This document shows, one piece after another, positions 8,512 through 19,229 of a DNA stretch of 64,000 bases. This DNA comes from Hyphomicrobiales bacterium (lineage in GTDB: Bacteria > Pseudomonadota > Alphaproteobacteria > Rhizobiales > Rhizobiaceae), in NCBI GenBank assembly GCA_900472605.1, contig UCJD01000013.1, positions 1 through 64,000 on the forward strand. The letters run 5' to 3'. Positions within the stretch are counted from its first letter, which is position 1. Each line of letters opens with the position of its first letter. Under the pieces are notes generated by a model that saw only the letters and a list, made by a program, of their open reading frames with translations, was not told the DNA's origin and did not search any database. Position numbers and translations under genes: made by a program.

Positions 8512-9114
8512 TCATCCCTTGTTGGCGAGGTTCTCCAGCTTTTTTACCGCCGTATCGGGATTTTCGCCATAGGCGATCGTGCCGGCGAAACGGCCCTTGG
8601 AATCGAGCAGGAACACCGAGGCCGTGTGGTCCATCGTATAGTCGCCATTGGGATTGTTCTCGTCGACCGGCACCTTCTTGGCGTAGACGCGGTAACCCTT
8701 GATCACGTCCGCCACCTTGTCCGGCGCGCCCGAAATGCCGACGATGCGCTTGGAGACGTTCGACACATACTGGTTCATCACATCAGGCGTATCGCGCTCA
8801 GGATCGACGCTGACGAAATAGGCGTGCAGCTTGTCGCCATTGGGATCGACCTGCTTCAGCCAGCCATCCAGCTCGAACAGCGTCGTCGGGCAGACCTCGG
8901 GGCAATGAGTGAAGCCGAAGAACACCGCCGACGGCTTGCCGCGAAACGCCTGCTCGGTGATCGGCTTGCCATCCTGGGCGACAAGCGTGAACGGCACGCC
9001 GAACGGACCATCGGAGGCCACCTCCTTGGTCTGCGTCACATTCAAGGTCAGCCATCCCAGGATACCGGCCATCAGAAACACGGCAACCCACACGGCGATA
9101 CGCACTGTTTTCAT
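8512..9114 (-). CDS. SCO1/SenC/PrrC family copper chaperone
   Basis: A 200-residue periplasmic protein anchored by one N-terminal transmembrane helix (about residues 7-25), followed by a thioredoxin-like domain. The copper ligands are Cys71 and Cys75 in CPEVCP and His163 in DHTASV. The family helps insert copper into the CuA site of cytochrome c oxidase or acts as a thiol reductase. ATG 9114 is chosen because GAGGAA lies about eight bases upstream and the signal anchor follows directly; the frame stays open 23 codons further up, which adds an Arg-rich stretch. Confidence 0.9.
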   Translation of the reverse strand: MKTVRIAVWVAVFLMAGILGWLTLNVTQTKEVASDGPFGVPFTLVAQDGKPITEQAFRGKPSAVFFGFTHCPEVCPTTLFELDGWLKQVDPNGDKLHAYFVSVDPERDTPDVMNQYVSNVSKRIVGISGAPDKVADVIKGYRVYAKKVPVDENNPNGDYTMDHTASVFLLDSKGRFAGTIAYGENPDTAVKKLENLANKG

Positions 9115-9427
9115 CGATAAATTCCTCGCCCCAGGGAATGATCCCTTCGCTTGCCTGATAACGCGTCGCCGGCAGCCACGCAATTCAACAAGACGTTTTT
9201 CGAGCCGTGATGAATTGCCTCACCCAATCAGGAGCGCAATCGCGGACCCGCCATTTCCATGCGCGGTATCGTTAGCAAATACTTAAAAAATCATAGGCAT
9301 ATTTAGCCCCGGATAGGACGCTCGCCGTTCGACTGACATGATGTCCGGCTGGAGCTTGATCCCGCATATCCGCTTGCTGGCGAATGAGAACATGACCGCG
9401 CTCATCGCGGAGGGGACAAGTCTTCAC
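9115..9427. other. Intergenic region between divergent SCO1 and MCP genes
   Basis: No gene is seen. An AT-rich block at about 9271-9305 (GTTAGCAAATACTTAAAAAATC and following) is the most likely place for the promoter of the chemoreceptor gene. No clear operator was recognised. Confidence 0.6.
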
Positions 9428-11392
9428 ATGACAGACATGACAGTGCGTAAGAGCCTTTCCGTCAGCCAGAGGCTCGGAACGCTCGCCGGCGCGGCATTGA
9501 TCGGCTTCGGCGCGATGATGGGCATCGGATGGTACGAAAACATCACGGTGCGCACGGCGCTCGATCGGGCCAATGAAATTCAGGCAAGCGTCGACTATAT
9601 CAACGAGATGCGCACCGCCAACCTCACGCTCATTCTGGCGGCGATGGACACCATCGTCGATCGCGACAGCAAGGTGGTCACGGCGGAACGCCTGAAGCTG
9701 ATGAACGATTCGATCGCGCAGCTCTCAAGCGGCTCCAGCCAGATGCGCCTGCTCGCCGACGAAATGAACGCCGCCGCCCTCGTCTCGAATTACGACGGCG
9801 ATGTCGCCGCCCTCAAGCAGAGCATTCTCGGCGACCTCAAGAATGCCGTCGAGACAGGTGCTCCGGCAGCCGCCTTCGACCAGCTGGACGACGCAATCGA
9901 CAGCGGCGGCGACAAGCTGACCACGACGCTGGACAAGCTGGCGCTGGATGGCGGCGCCATCGCCAAGAAGCGCATCGAGCAGGCCAACGTCATTTCCCAG
10001 AACGCCGTCTACATCCAGATCGGCCTCGGCATCATCGCCATCCTGTGCATGGCCGGCCTCCAATACATCCATGGCGGCTCGATCCGCCGTGGCATCGAAA
10101 GCGTTCGCGCCAGCATGCAGCGAATCACCAATGGCGATCTCGACAGCCCCGTCCCTGCCACCCAACGCGGCGACGAGATCGGTGACATGGCCCGCGCCGC
10201 CGAAGGGTTTAGACAGGCGGCGATCGACAAGCGCGCGCTCGAACAGCGCAGCGAAAGCGAGCGCCAGCAATCGGACACTGAGCGCCGCAGCCGCGACGCC
10301 GCCAAGCTCGCCGACACCGAAGCGCTCAACACCGCCGTCACAGCGCTCGGCCAGGGCCTGAAGCGCCTTGCCGCCGGCGATGTGACAGCGACGATCGCAA
10401 ACGCCTTCAAGCCGGAGCTGGAGGGCCTGCGCGCCGACTTCAACCAGACCACCGCGACGCTGCGCCAGACGATGACCGAGATCACCCGCAACGGCACATC
10501 GATCCAGGCCAACGGTCGGCAGATGCGCTCGGCCGCAGACGACCTCGCCAAGCGCACCGAGCAGCAGGCAGCCTCGCTGGAGCAGACATCGGCCGCACTC
10601 GACCAGATCACCACCACCGTGCGCAACGCCACCAACCGCGCCGAGAGCGTCGGCCAGATGGTTGCCCACACCCGGGAGAACACCGCCAAGTCCGATATCG
10701 TCGTCAACGACGCCATGGCCGCGATGGAGCGCATCGAGACCGCCTCGCGCGAGATCGGCCAGATCATCAACGTCATCGACGAGATCGCTTTCCAGACCAA
10801 CCTGCTCGCGCTGAACGCCGGCGTCGAGGCAGCGCGTGCCGGCGAGGCCGGCAAGGGATTCGCGGTCGTTGCCCAGGAAGTGCGCGAACTCGCCGTGCGC
10901 GCCGCCAACGCCGCCAAGGACATCAAGACGCTGATCGGCAAATCCGGCGCCGAAGTGAAGACCGGCGGCGAGCTGGTGACGGCCGCGGGGCAGGCTTTGC
11001 GCGAAATCGGCGAAGATGTTTCGCGGATCGACGAACATGTTAAATCAATCGTAACCTCTGCACGCGAACAATCGGTAGGACTGAACGAGATCAATACAGC
11101 CATCAGCCAGATGGACCAGGTCACGCAGAAAAACGCGGCCATGGTGGAAGAGACGAACGCGGCAAGCCATACGCTTGCCACCGACGCCGATCACCTGATC
11201 CAGCTGATCGGCACGTTCAATATCGGCGAGGGCATGAATGCCCGTCACACGCCGCGGGAAGCATCAGCAGCCTCGCATCCGAAATCATCTCCCGCCCGAG
11301 CCCTCATCGGCAAGGTCGCGGGCGCATTCAGCGGCGGCAGCGCCACACGAGCCATGGCCGCTCCGGCCGGAGACAACTGGGAAGAATTTTGA
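9428..11392 (+). CDS. Methyl-accepting chemotaxis protein with CheR-binding tail
   Basis: A 654-residue chemoreceptor. The first transmembrane helix is at about residues 16-36, a four-helix periplasmic sensor follows, and the second helix is at about 194-216. A HAMP domain comes next (GDLDSPVPATQRGDEIGDMA), then a second HAMP-like segment near 320-345. The MCP signalling domain has the conserved hairpin tip IAFQTNLLALNAGVEAARAG at about 452-471. The protein ends in NWEEF, the type of pentapeptide that tethers CheR and CheB. ATG 9428 has GGAGGGG about 12 bases upstream; an in-frame ATG further up would add about 30 non-membrane residues. The ligand is unknown. cheW follows within 2 bases. Confidence 0.92.
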   Translation: MTDMTVRKSLSVSQRLGTLAGAALIGFGAMMGIGWYENITVRTALDRANEIQASVDYINEMRTANLTLILAAMDTIVDRDSKVVTAERLKLMNDSIAQLSSGSSQMRLLADEMNAAALVSNYDGDVAALKQSILGDLKNAVETGAPAAAFDQLDDAIDSGGDKLTTTLDKLALDGGAIAKKRIEQANVISQNAVYIQIGLGIIAILCMAGLQYIHGGSIRRGIESVRASMQRITNGDLDSPVPATQRGDEIGDMARAAEGFRQAAIDKRALEQRSESERQQSDTERRSRDAAKLADTEALNTAVTALGQGLKRLAAGDVTATIANAFKPELEGLRADFNQTTATLRQTMTEITRNGTSIQANGRQMRSAADDLAKRTEQQAASLEQTSAALDQITTTVRNATNRAESVGQMVAHTRENTAKSDIVVNDAMAAMERIETASREIGQIINVIDEIAFQTNLLALNAGVEAARAGEAGKGFAVVAQEVRELAVRAANAAKDIKTLIGKSGAEVKTGGELVTAAGQALREIGEDVSRIDEHVKSIVTSAREQSVGLNEINTAISQMDQVTQKNAAMVEETNAASHTLATDADHLIQLIGTFNIGEGMNARHTPREASAASHPKSSPARALIGKVAGAFSGGSATRAMAAPAGDNWEEF

Positions 11393-11394
11393 TC

Positions 11395-11865
11395 ATGAAT
11401 AGCACTGTCATCAACCAGACCGGTTCTCATCTGGAGATCGTGTCCTTCCATCTCGGCGAGCAGGAATTCTGCATCGACATCATGGCGATCCGCGAAATCC
11501 GCGGCTGGGCGCCGGTGACCCCGATGCCGCACACGCCGCCCTATGTTCTCGGCCTCATCAACCTGCGCGGCGCCGTCATCCCCGTGATCGACATGGCCTG
11601 CCGCCTCGGCATGAAGATGACCGAGCCGTCCGAGCGCTCCGCCATCATCGTCACCGACATCGCCGGCAAGCTGGTCGGCCTTCTGGTGGAGCAGGTTTCC
11701 GACATGATGACGATCAAGAGCGAAGACCTGCAGCCCGCGCCGGAAATCATTCCGGAAGAACAGCGCGCTTTCTGCCGCGGCATCGTGGCGCTGGAAAAGA
11801 CCATGGTCTGCTTCCTCAACCTCGATACCGTCATCGCCGACGAACTGTCGCGCGAAGCCGCCTGA
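11395..11865 (+). CDS. cheW: Chemotaxis coupling protein CheW
   Basis: A 156-residue cytoplasmic adaptor that links chemoreceptors to CheA. The CheW fold is visible from FHLGEQEFCIDIMAIREI, the conserved VLGLINLRGAVIPVIDM block at about residues 49-65, and the C-terminal AFCRGIVALEKTMVCFLN. It starts two bases after the MCP stop (a TTG start would overlap it), so the two are cotranslated. No cheA, cheY or cheR is in the window, so this pair supplies an accessory receptor array component for a chemotaxis cluster elsewhere. Confidence 0.93.
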   Translation: MNSTVINQTGSHLEIVSFHLGEQEFCIDIMAIREIRGWAPVTPMPHTPPYVLGLINLRGAVIPVIDMACRLGMKMTEPSERSAIIVTDIAGKLVGLLVEQVSDMMTIKSEDLQPAPEIIPEEQRAFCRGIVALEKTMVCFLNLDTVIADELSREAA

Positions 11866-11890
11866 GCCAGATCGACCATTTCAATGCAAG

Positions 11891-11924
11891 ACAGCCCGCG
11901 ACGGATCCGTCGCGGGCTGTTTTC
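11891..11924 (+). terminator. Terminator after mcp-cheW
   Basis: A perfect palindrome ACAGCCCGCGACGGA / TCCGTCGCGGGCTGT is followed by TTT. It lies 25 bases after cheW and can also serve the convergent epimerase gene. Confidence 0.85.
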
Positions 11925-11953
11925 ACTGAAGCAAACATTGCTGCTTGGAAAGC

Positions 11954-12823
11954 CTAACCGGAGATCTCGACGGAGAAGGCAAAGCGCGCGGTCTTGCCCG
12001 CTTCAAGCGTCTGGCTGTAAGGACGCTCGGCAAGAGCCTTGGAGCCGCCATTCTCGGCCGCCATGCCATGCCACGGCTCGACGCAGATGAACGGCGCGCC
12101 GGGCTTCTGCCAGAGCGCCAGATTGGGCAGGTTGTCGAAGGTGAAATGCAGGGTCGGTCCACCCTGAGCGCTGTAGCGCAGCCCCTCTCCCGCCCCCTCG
12201 GGAAAGACCATCGCGTCCTCATCGAACATCCTGTGATCAAGCACCAGCCGACCGCCCTTGAACGGCGACGGATGCTTGGCAAAGGACAGCAGCCCGCCGG
12301 ACAGGCGGATGAGATCGGGCTCGCCGCCATTGTCGAGCGTGATCACATGATCACTCCCCTCAGCACCCGGCAGCGGCCAGACGAAGGCGGAGTGGAAGCC
12401 GAGCCCGAACGGCATCGGCCGCTGATCGCGATTGGTCACTTCGGCGGCGACCGTCAGCGTGCGTCCCTTGAGGCTGTGCTCCACCGCAAGCACGAAATCG
12501 AAGGGATAGGCGGCCTTGGTGGCCTCCGACGCCTGAAGCTCGTAGCGGCACATCGTATCGCTCGACGCGGCAAGCGCGAACTCGGCACGGCGGGCAAAGC
12601 CATGCTGGTTCATCGGATAGCTCTTGCCTTCGATCTCGACCGCATCGTCGGGCGCCTTGCCGACGATCGGAAACAGGATGGGCGACCGTCCGCTCCAGAA
12701 CGCCGCATCGCCGTTCCAAAGCAGCGAACGGCCGCCGCTGGTATCAAGCGTCTGCATCTCGGCACCCAGCGACGATACATCGACGCTCAGAAAATCGTTT
12801 GCTATCCTGTAGATACCAGGCAT
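11954..12823 (-). CDS. Aldose 1-epimerase (mutarotase-like) family protein
   Basis: A 289-residue cytosolic protein of the galactose-mutarotase fold, LacX/YeaD-like branch. Likely active-site pieces are NQHGFARRAEF (His), GLGFHSAFVWPL (His) and ICVEPWHGMA (Glu). Family members interconvert anomers of free or phosphorylated sugars. The substrate is not evident; no sugar operon surrounds it. The start ATG 12823 gives the family N-terminus MPGIYRIANDFLSVDVSSLG. Confidence 0.82.
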   Translation of the reverse strand: MPGIYRIANDFLSVDVSSLGAEMQTLDTSGGRSLLWNGDAAFWSGRSPILFPIVGKAPDDAVEIEGKSYPMNQHGFARRAEFALAASSDTMCRYELQASEATKAAYPFDFVLAVEHSLKGRTLTVAAEVTNRDQRPMPFGLGFHSAFVWPLPGAEGSDHVITLDNGGEPDLIRLSGGLLSFAKHPSPFKGGRLVLDHRMFDEDAMVFPEGAGEGLRYSAQGGPTLHFTFDNLPNLALWQKPGAPFICVEPWHGMAAENGGSKALAERPYSQTLEAGKTARFAFSVEISG

Positions 12824-12941
12824 CGTCGGTCCTCTTCCGTATGATCTCCGGCGCGGACCTTATCTGCGCCGCGTGACGATTGCCATATGGCAGGAAACGA
12901 CAAGCGCAGGCTTCACCGAAAGTTGCGCGCGGCCCGCGACC

Positions 12942-13436
12942 CTATTGCGGCTTGCCGTTCTTCCAGGTCACGGTCTGGCCGTAGAGCGACACCGTGGAGA
13001 TCGCCATCTTCGCCGATCCGTTGGTGAGTTCGCGCGAATGCGCCAGATAGATCAGCGTGTCGTTCTGCTTGTCGTAGATGCGGGTGACGACGAGCTTCTT
13101 CCAGACCAGCGAGATGCCCGACTTGAACACCTCGTCTCCGCCCTTCGACAGGTCGATGTCGCCGATCTCGATCGGCCCGGTCTGATGGCAGGAAATGGCG
13201 CTGTTCGACGGATCCTCGAACCAGTTGCCGTTCTTGACGCGATCGATGACGCTGCGGTCGAAATAGCTCACATGGCAGGTAACGCCCCTGACCTCAGGAT
13301 CGGCCACCGCATCGACGAGGATATCGTTGCCGATCCAGTCGACCCCGACCTTGCCGACGACATCCGCGGACGCAGCGCCGGCGGACACAGCAGCGAAAAC
13401 GGCTGCGGAAAGGGCGAGATTGCGAAGTCTGGACAT
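12942..13436 (-). CDS. creA: CreA family periplasmic protein
   Basis: A 164-residue exported protein with a signal peptide (about residues 1-24, ending in SAGAASA). It then matches CreA: VGKVGVDWIGNDILVDA, GVTCHVSYFDRSVIDRV, SNSAISCHQTGPI and the C-terminal KLVVTRIYD. Two conserved Cys could pair. The biochemical role of CreA is unknown. ATG 13436 has GAGGGA upstream and directly precedes the signal peptide. Confidence 0.88.
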   Translation of the reverse strand: MSRLRNLALSAAVFAAVSAGAASADVVGKVGVDWIGNDILVDAVADPEVRGVTCHVSYFDRSVIDRVKNGNWFEDPSNSAISCHQTGPIEIGDIDLSKGGDEVFKSGISLVWKKLVVTRIYDKQNDTLIYLAHSRELTNGSAKMAISTVSLYGQTVTWKNGKPQ

Positions 13437-13581
13437 GGTGGATTCCCTCGGCGGCGCTTCAATGGTGCGCAAGCTAAGATAGGCCGGGCTTGCCGCATTG
13501 CAAGAAACACCGCGCCCATGAGTTGAGGCCAGGAACCGAGGCGCGCCGCGCCGGCTTCACCGTCCGCAACAAGCCGCGCCT

Positions 13582-14199
13582 TTAGCCCTTGCGGCAGGTG
13601 CAGGGCTCGTAGCCACGCGACGTCAACCGCCCCGGCTTCATGCCGATGAATTCGGGGATCGCATGCACCGCCGCAGCGCCCACATGCCGCGCCATGGCGA
13701 TAGCAGCCTGCGCGCAGACAGCCGCATCCTCGGCAGCGTTATGGTGCGCGAAGCGAAGACCGAGATGCTCGGCCAGAACATTCAGCCGGTGCGACAGGAA
13801 ATGCGGCCAGATCCGCTGCGACATCTTCAGGCTGCAGAGGTAGGTGATTTCAGGATAGGCCTGCCGATAGCCGTCGAGGCACGCCCGCCAGACGCTGAAA
13901 TCGAAGGAAGCGTTATGGGCGATCATCGTAGCACCCCTGAAATCGTCGACGAACTCGTCCATCACCTCGGGAAACGCCGGCGCATCCTCGACATGCTCGG
14001 GCCGGATTCCGTGGATGGCGATGTTCATGCCGGAAAACCGCATCTCCCGCGGCCGAATCAACCGCTCCTCCACCCTGGTCACCACCCCATCCTCGATCCA
14101 GGCAAGCCCGACCGAACAGGCACTGCCGCGCTGCTCGTTGGCGGTTTCGAAATCGATGGCGATGGTTTTCAAGGGGATGTCCGATTCTCTAGTCTGCAT
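13582..14199 (-). CDS. DEDDh 3'-5' exonuclease (DNA polymerase III epsilon-like)
   Basis: About 205 residues. The exonuclease motifs are IAIDFET (ExoI, Asp and Glu), HNASFDFSVW (ExoII, Asp) and HNAAEDAAVC (ExoIII, His and Asp). It is shorter than a replicative epsilon subunit and ends in a Cys-containing tail CTCRKG. It could act in repair or RNA trimming. ATG 14199 lacks a good Shine-Dalgarno sequence and lies inside the 3' end of a broken higA gene, so the upstream expression signals may have been altered by the deletion that removed most of higBA. Confidence 0.82.
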   Translation of the reverse strand: MQTRESDIPLKTIAIDFETANEQRGSACSVGLAWIEDGVVTRVEERLIRPREMRFSGMNIAIHGIRPEHVEDAPAFPEVMDEFVDDFRGATMIAHNASFDFSVWRACLDGYRQAYPEITYLCSLKMSQRIWPHFLSHRLNVLAEHLGLRFAHHNAAEDAAVCAQAAIAMARHVGAAAVHAIPEFIGMKPGRLTSRGYEPCTCRKG

Positions 14200-14371
14200 C
14201 AGGCATATCTGGGAAATTCGCGCTCTCATAGGCTTCAATCGCATCTGCCAGCATGTCGAAGCGCTTCGACTCAGGTGTACCGAGCGGAGGTGGCTTATCA
14301 AAGTAAGGTGTGATCTCGGCGATAGCCCAGGCAAGATCCGCCTCGTTTCTGATAGGTCTGATAGCGTTCAT
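14189..14371 (-). pseudogene. higA: Truncated HigA-like antitoxin (N-terminal part only)
   Basis: The 60-residue reading frame starts MNAIRPIRNEADLAWAIAEI and contains GTPESKRFDMLADAIEAYE, which matches the N-terminal dimerisation part of HigA antitoxins. A stop follows after PDMPDAD, exactly where intact proteins continue into DPI-x-AI and then the Xre-type helix-turn-helix domain. That DNA-binding half is absent. Its ATG overlaps the stop of the toxin remnant (ATGA), as in intact higBA operons. Confidence 0.7.
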
Positions 14372-14478
14372 CGTACCGTCTCCGTATCGATCCTGTCATA
14401 TTCGGCATGCGTGCCGACAAACTTCACCAGCACCCGCTTCGTAGAATTACCCGGATGAGTTGACAAGGATAGCGACAT
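14368..14478 (-). pseudogene. higB: HigB-like toxin remnant (C-terminal tail)
   Basis: The frame ends RVLVKFVGTHAEYDRIDTET-VR, the characteristic C-terminus of HigB mRNA interferases (RelE superfamily). Only about 22 residues of it are recognisable; the preceding in-frame residues (MSLSLSTHPGNSTK) are unrelated and the first three quarters of the toxin are missing. It is followed by the ATGA overlap with the antitoxin remnant. Confidence 0.7.
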
Positions 14479-14593
14479 ATCGCAACCTTACGAAATGATC
14501 GCGAACGCAACCATGATGACCCTTCATATCACCACGCCCCCTTCAGGGTGCGCGGGCGCTGTGCTGTGTTGAACGCATAGCGATCATCCCGAG

Positions 14594-14656
14594 AACCCTG
14601 CCGAGGCGAGCAGGGTTTTCAAGCCGGCTCTCCTCTCGTATCGATAAAGGAGAGCC
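14594..14656 (+). promoter_or_regulatory. Tandem hairpins in the GNAT leader; the second buries the ribosome binding site
   Basis: Hairpin one is AACCCTGC / GCAGGGTT (14594-14601 and 14610-14617) followed by TTTT, like a terminator. Hairpin two pairs GGCTCTCCT (14626-14634) with AGGAGAGCC (14648-14656), a perfect 9-bp stem holding the Shine-Dalgarno AGGAGAG just ahead of ATG 14660. Together they look like a translational or attenuation control element. This is inference from base pairing only. Confidence 0.5.
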
Positions 14657-14659
14657 AGC

Positions 14660-15193
14660 ATGCCCAAAGTCCCTGAAAATTCGCAGCCTAATCCTACCGC
14701 GCCGGCCGGCGACATCCGTGTGCGCGCCCTGCTTTCATCGGATGCCGAAGCACTCGCCGAGTTGACGAACCTTCCCGGTTTTCGTGCCGGCACGCTGCGT
14801 CTGCCCTATCCATCGGTGACCGAGGTCCGCAAGTACGCGGAGAACCCCTCGCCCGGCGCACTCAATCTCGTCGTGACGCTCGACGACAAGATCGTCGCCA
14901 ATGGGGGGCTCAACCGTTTTTCGGGGCGCCGGCAGCACGTCGCAAGCATCGGCATGGGCGTGCATGACGACTTCGTGGGCCGAGGTTTTGGTAGAAGGCT
15001 GCTGGCGGCCATGGTCGAGGCGGCGGATGACTGGCTCGACATCAAACGCCTTGAGCTCACCGTCTACACTGACAACGAACCCGCCATCGCGCTCTACCGA
15101 AAATTCGGCTTCGAGCAGGAAGGGCTGCTGAAATCCTTCGGATATCGCGCCGGCGAATACGTCGACGCTTATGCGATGGGGCGGTTGCGATGA
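14660..15193 (+). CDS. GNAT family N-acetyltransferase
   Basis: A 177-residue acetyltransferase. The acetyl-CoA loop is FVGRGFGRRLLAAMVEAA (R-x-x-G-x-G pattern) at about residues 109-126, and the C-terminal ALYRKFGFEQEGL is the usual motif B. The N-terminus carries an extra 18-residue Pro/Asn-rich lead before IRVRALL. The substrate is unknown, possibly an amino group on a small molecule or ribosomal protein. The strong AAAGGAGAG ribosome site is inside a hairpin (see the leader entry). Its stop is 52 bases from the convergent ligA stop. Confidence 0.85.
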   Translation: MPKVPENSQPNPTAPAGDIRVRALLSSDAEALAELTNLPGFRAGTLRLPYPSVTEVRKYAENPSPGALNLVVTLDDKIVANGGLNRFSGRRQHVASIGMGVHDDFVGRGFGRRLLAAMVEAADDWLDIKRLELTVYTDNEPAIALYRKFGFEQEGLLKSFGYRAGEYVDAYAMGRLR

Positions 15194-15245
15194 GAGCACG
15201 GTGGTCGGCCTATCAACCGATCACCGTCAACCAAACATCACCACC

Positions 15246-17435
<2,190 letters not shown>

Positions 17436-17550
17436 CTAGAGCAATTCTCGCTGAGGAAAAAGCGCCGCTTTCTGGTTGTCAGCAACTGGTTGCGGGTCGG
17501 CCCGATGATCGAGTGGGCGGATTGTCACTGCCGACGCTCCAGCCAGCAAC

Positions 17551-19224
17551 CTACTCGCCCGCCGTCAACAACCGCTTGGCGGCCGCCCTCGCCTCTTCCG
17601 TCACCGAAGCGCCGGCCAGCATACGGGCGATCTCCTCGGTGCGGTCCTTCGGCTCCATCGTCGCCACCCGGGTCGCGATCTTTTCGGAACCCTCGGAGGC
17701 CGGCCCCTTGGAGATCAAAAGATGCGTCGCAGCCCGTGCCGCCACCTGCGGCGCGTGGGTGACTGACAGTACCTGCACCTTGGCCGACAGCCGCTTCAGC
17801 CGCTGGCCGATCGCATCGGCGACAGCGCCACCGACGCCCGTGTCGATTTCGTCGAAAACAAGCGTCGGCGCCGAGCCTCGATCGGCAAGCGCCACCTTGA
17901 GCGCCAGCAGGAAACGCGACAGCTCGCCGCCGGATGCGACTTTCATGATCGAGCCGGGGCGTGTGCCCGGATTGGTCTGGACGTGGAATTCGACGACGTC
18001 GATGCCCTCGGCCGCCGCTTCTTCCGGATTGGAGGCAATCTCCACCATGAAGCGGGCGCGCTCCAGCTTCAGCGCCGGAAGCTCAGCCATGACAGCCTCG
18101 GCAAGCGCCTCGCCGGCCTGGTGACGCTTGGCCGAGACCACCTGTGCCGCCGCCTCGTAGGCAGCCCTGGTCACGCCGACTTCGGCCTCCAGCTTGGCAA
18201 GCTTTTCCTCGCCGGCATCGAGATCGGCCAGATCGTTGCTCATCCGGATCGCAAGCGCCGGCAGCTCGGTGACCGGCACCGAATATTTGCGCGAGGCGCC
18301 GCGCAGCGCGAACAGCCGTTCCTCGACGCGCTCGAGTTCCTTGGGATCGTATTCCGTCTTGCGCAGTGCTGCTTCCACTTCCATCTGCGCGTTGGACAGC
18401 TGGTCCAGCGCCGCGTCGAGCAGCGCCACGGTGTCTTCGAGCAGGCCCGGCGCCTCATGGCTCTTGCGCTCCAGTCGGCGCACCAGCGAGGCAATATGGG
18501 GCACGGGAGAGGCATTGCCGTTCAGGAACTCGGAGGCCTCGGCGATGTCGCCGGCGATCCGCTCGGCCTTCATCATCTTCTGCCGGCGCTCGGCCAGTTC
18601 GTCCTCCTCGCCGTCCTGCGGCGAGAGCTTGTCCAACTCCTCGACGGAGGCGCGGATGTAATCCGCCTCGCGCGCAGCAGCCTCCACCTTCTCGCGGTGC
18701 TTCTTTAGCGTCCGTTCGGTATCGCGCCAGACGCGATAAAGCTGCGAGACCCCGGCCACTTCGTCGTTGATGCCGGCGAAGGCGTCGAGCAGGATGCGGT
18801 GTGCGTGGGTATCGACCAGCGCCCGGTCGTCATGCTGGCCATGGATTTCGACCAGCATCTGGCCGGCCTGGCGCATCAGCTGCACGCTGAGCGGCTGGTC
18901 GTTGACATAGGCCTTGGTGCGGCCATCGGCGCTCTGCACGCGTCGGAAGATGAGGTCGCCGTCATCGTCGATGCCGTTGTCGCGCAAGAGCGTGCGTGCC
19001 CGGTGGTCGGGGCCGACGTCGAACACGGCGGTCACCTGCCCCTTGTCCTCCCCGTGGCGCACAAGGCCGCCATCGCCACGCCCGCCAAGGGCGAGCGACA
19101 GGCTATCGAGCAGGATGGATTTGCCGGCGCCGGTCTCCCCCGTCAGAACGGAGAGGCCTGCCTCGAAGGCAAGATCCAGCCGCTCGATCAGGACGATATC
19201 GCGGATCGAAAGCTGGATCAGCAT
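17551..19224 (-). CDS. recN: DNA repair protein RecN
   Basis: A 557-residue SMC-like ATPase used in double-strand break repair. The Walker A is LTGETGAGKSILLDSL at about residue 30. Long coiled-coil arms follow (residues about 150-360), then the C-terminal signature SGGELSRFLLALK and Walker B TLVFDEIDTGVGGAVA. ATG 19224 (MLIQLSIRDIVLIERLDL) matches the family start; the frame is open 16 codons further. It starts five bases after the bamD stop, so bamD and recN are one operon. Confidence 0.96.
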   Translation of the reverse strand: MLIQLSIRDIVLIERLDLAFEAGLSVLTGETGAGKSILLDSLSLALGGRGDGGLVRHGEDKGQVTAVFDVGPDHRARTLLRDNGIDDDGDLIFRRVQSADGRTKAYVNDQPLSVQLMRQAGQMLVEIHGQHDDRALVDTHAHRILLDAFAGINDEVAGVSQLYRVWRDTERTLKKHREKVEAAAREADYIRASVEELDKLSPQDGEEDELAERRQKMMKAERIAGDIAEASEFLNGNASPVPHIASLVRRLERKSHEAPGLLEDTVALLDAALDQLSNAQMEVEAALRKTEYDPKELERVEERLFALRGASRKYSVPVTELPALAIRMSNDLADLDAGEEKLAKLEAEVGVTRAAYEAAAQVVSAKRHQAGEALAEAVMAELPALKLERARFMVEIASNPEEAAAEGIDVVEFHVQTNPGTRPGSIMKVASGGELSRFLLALKVALADRGSAPTLVFDEIDTGVGGAVADAIGQRLKRLSAKVQVLSVTHAPQVAARAATHLLISKGPASEGSEKIATRVATMEPKDRTEEIARMLAGASVTEEARAAAKRLLTAGE

Positions 19225-19229
19225 AGGCC

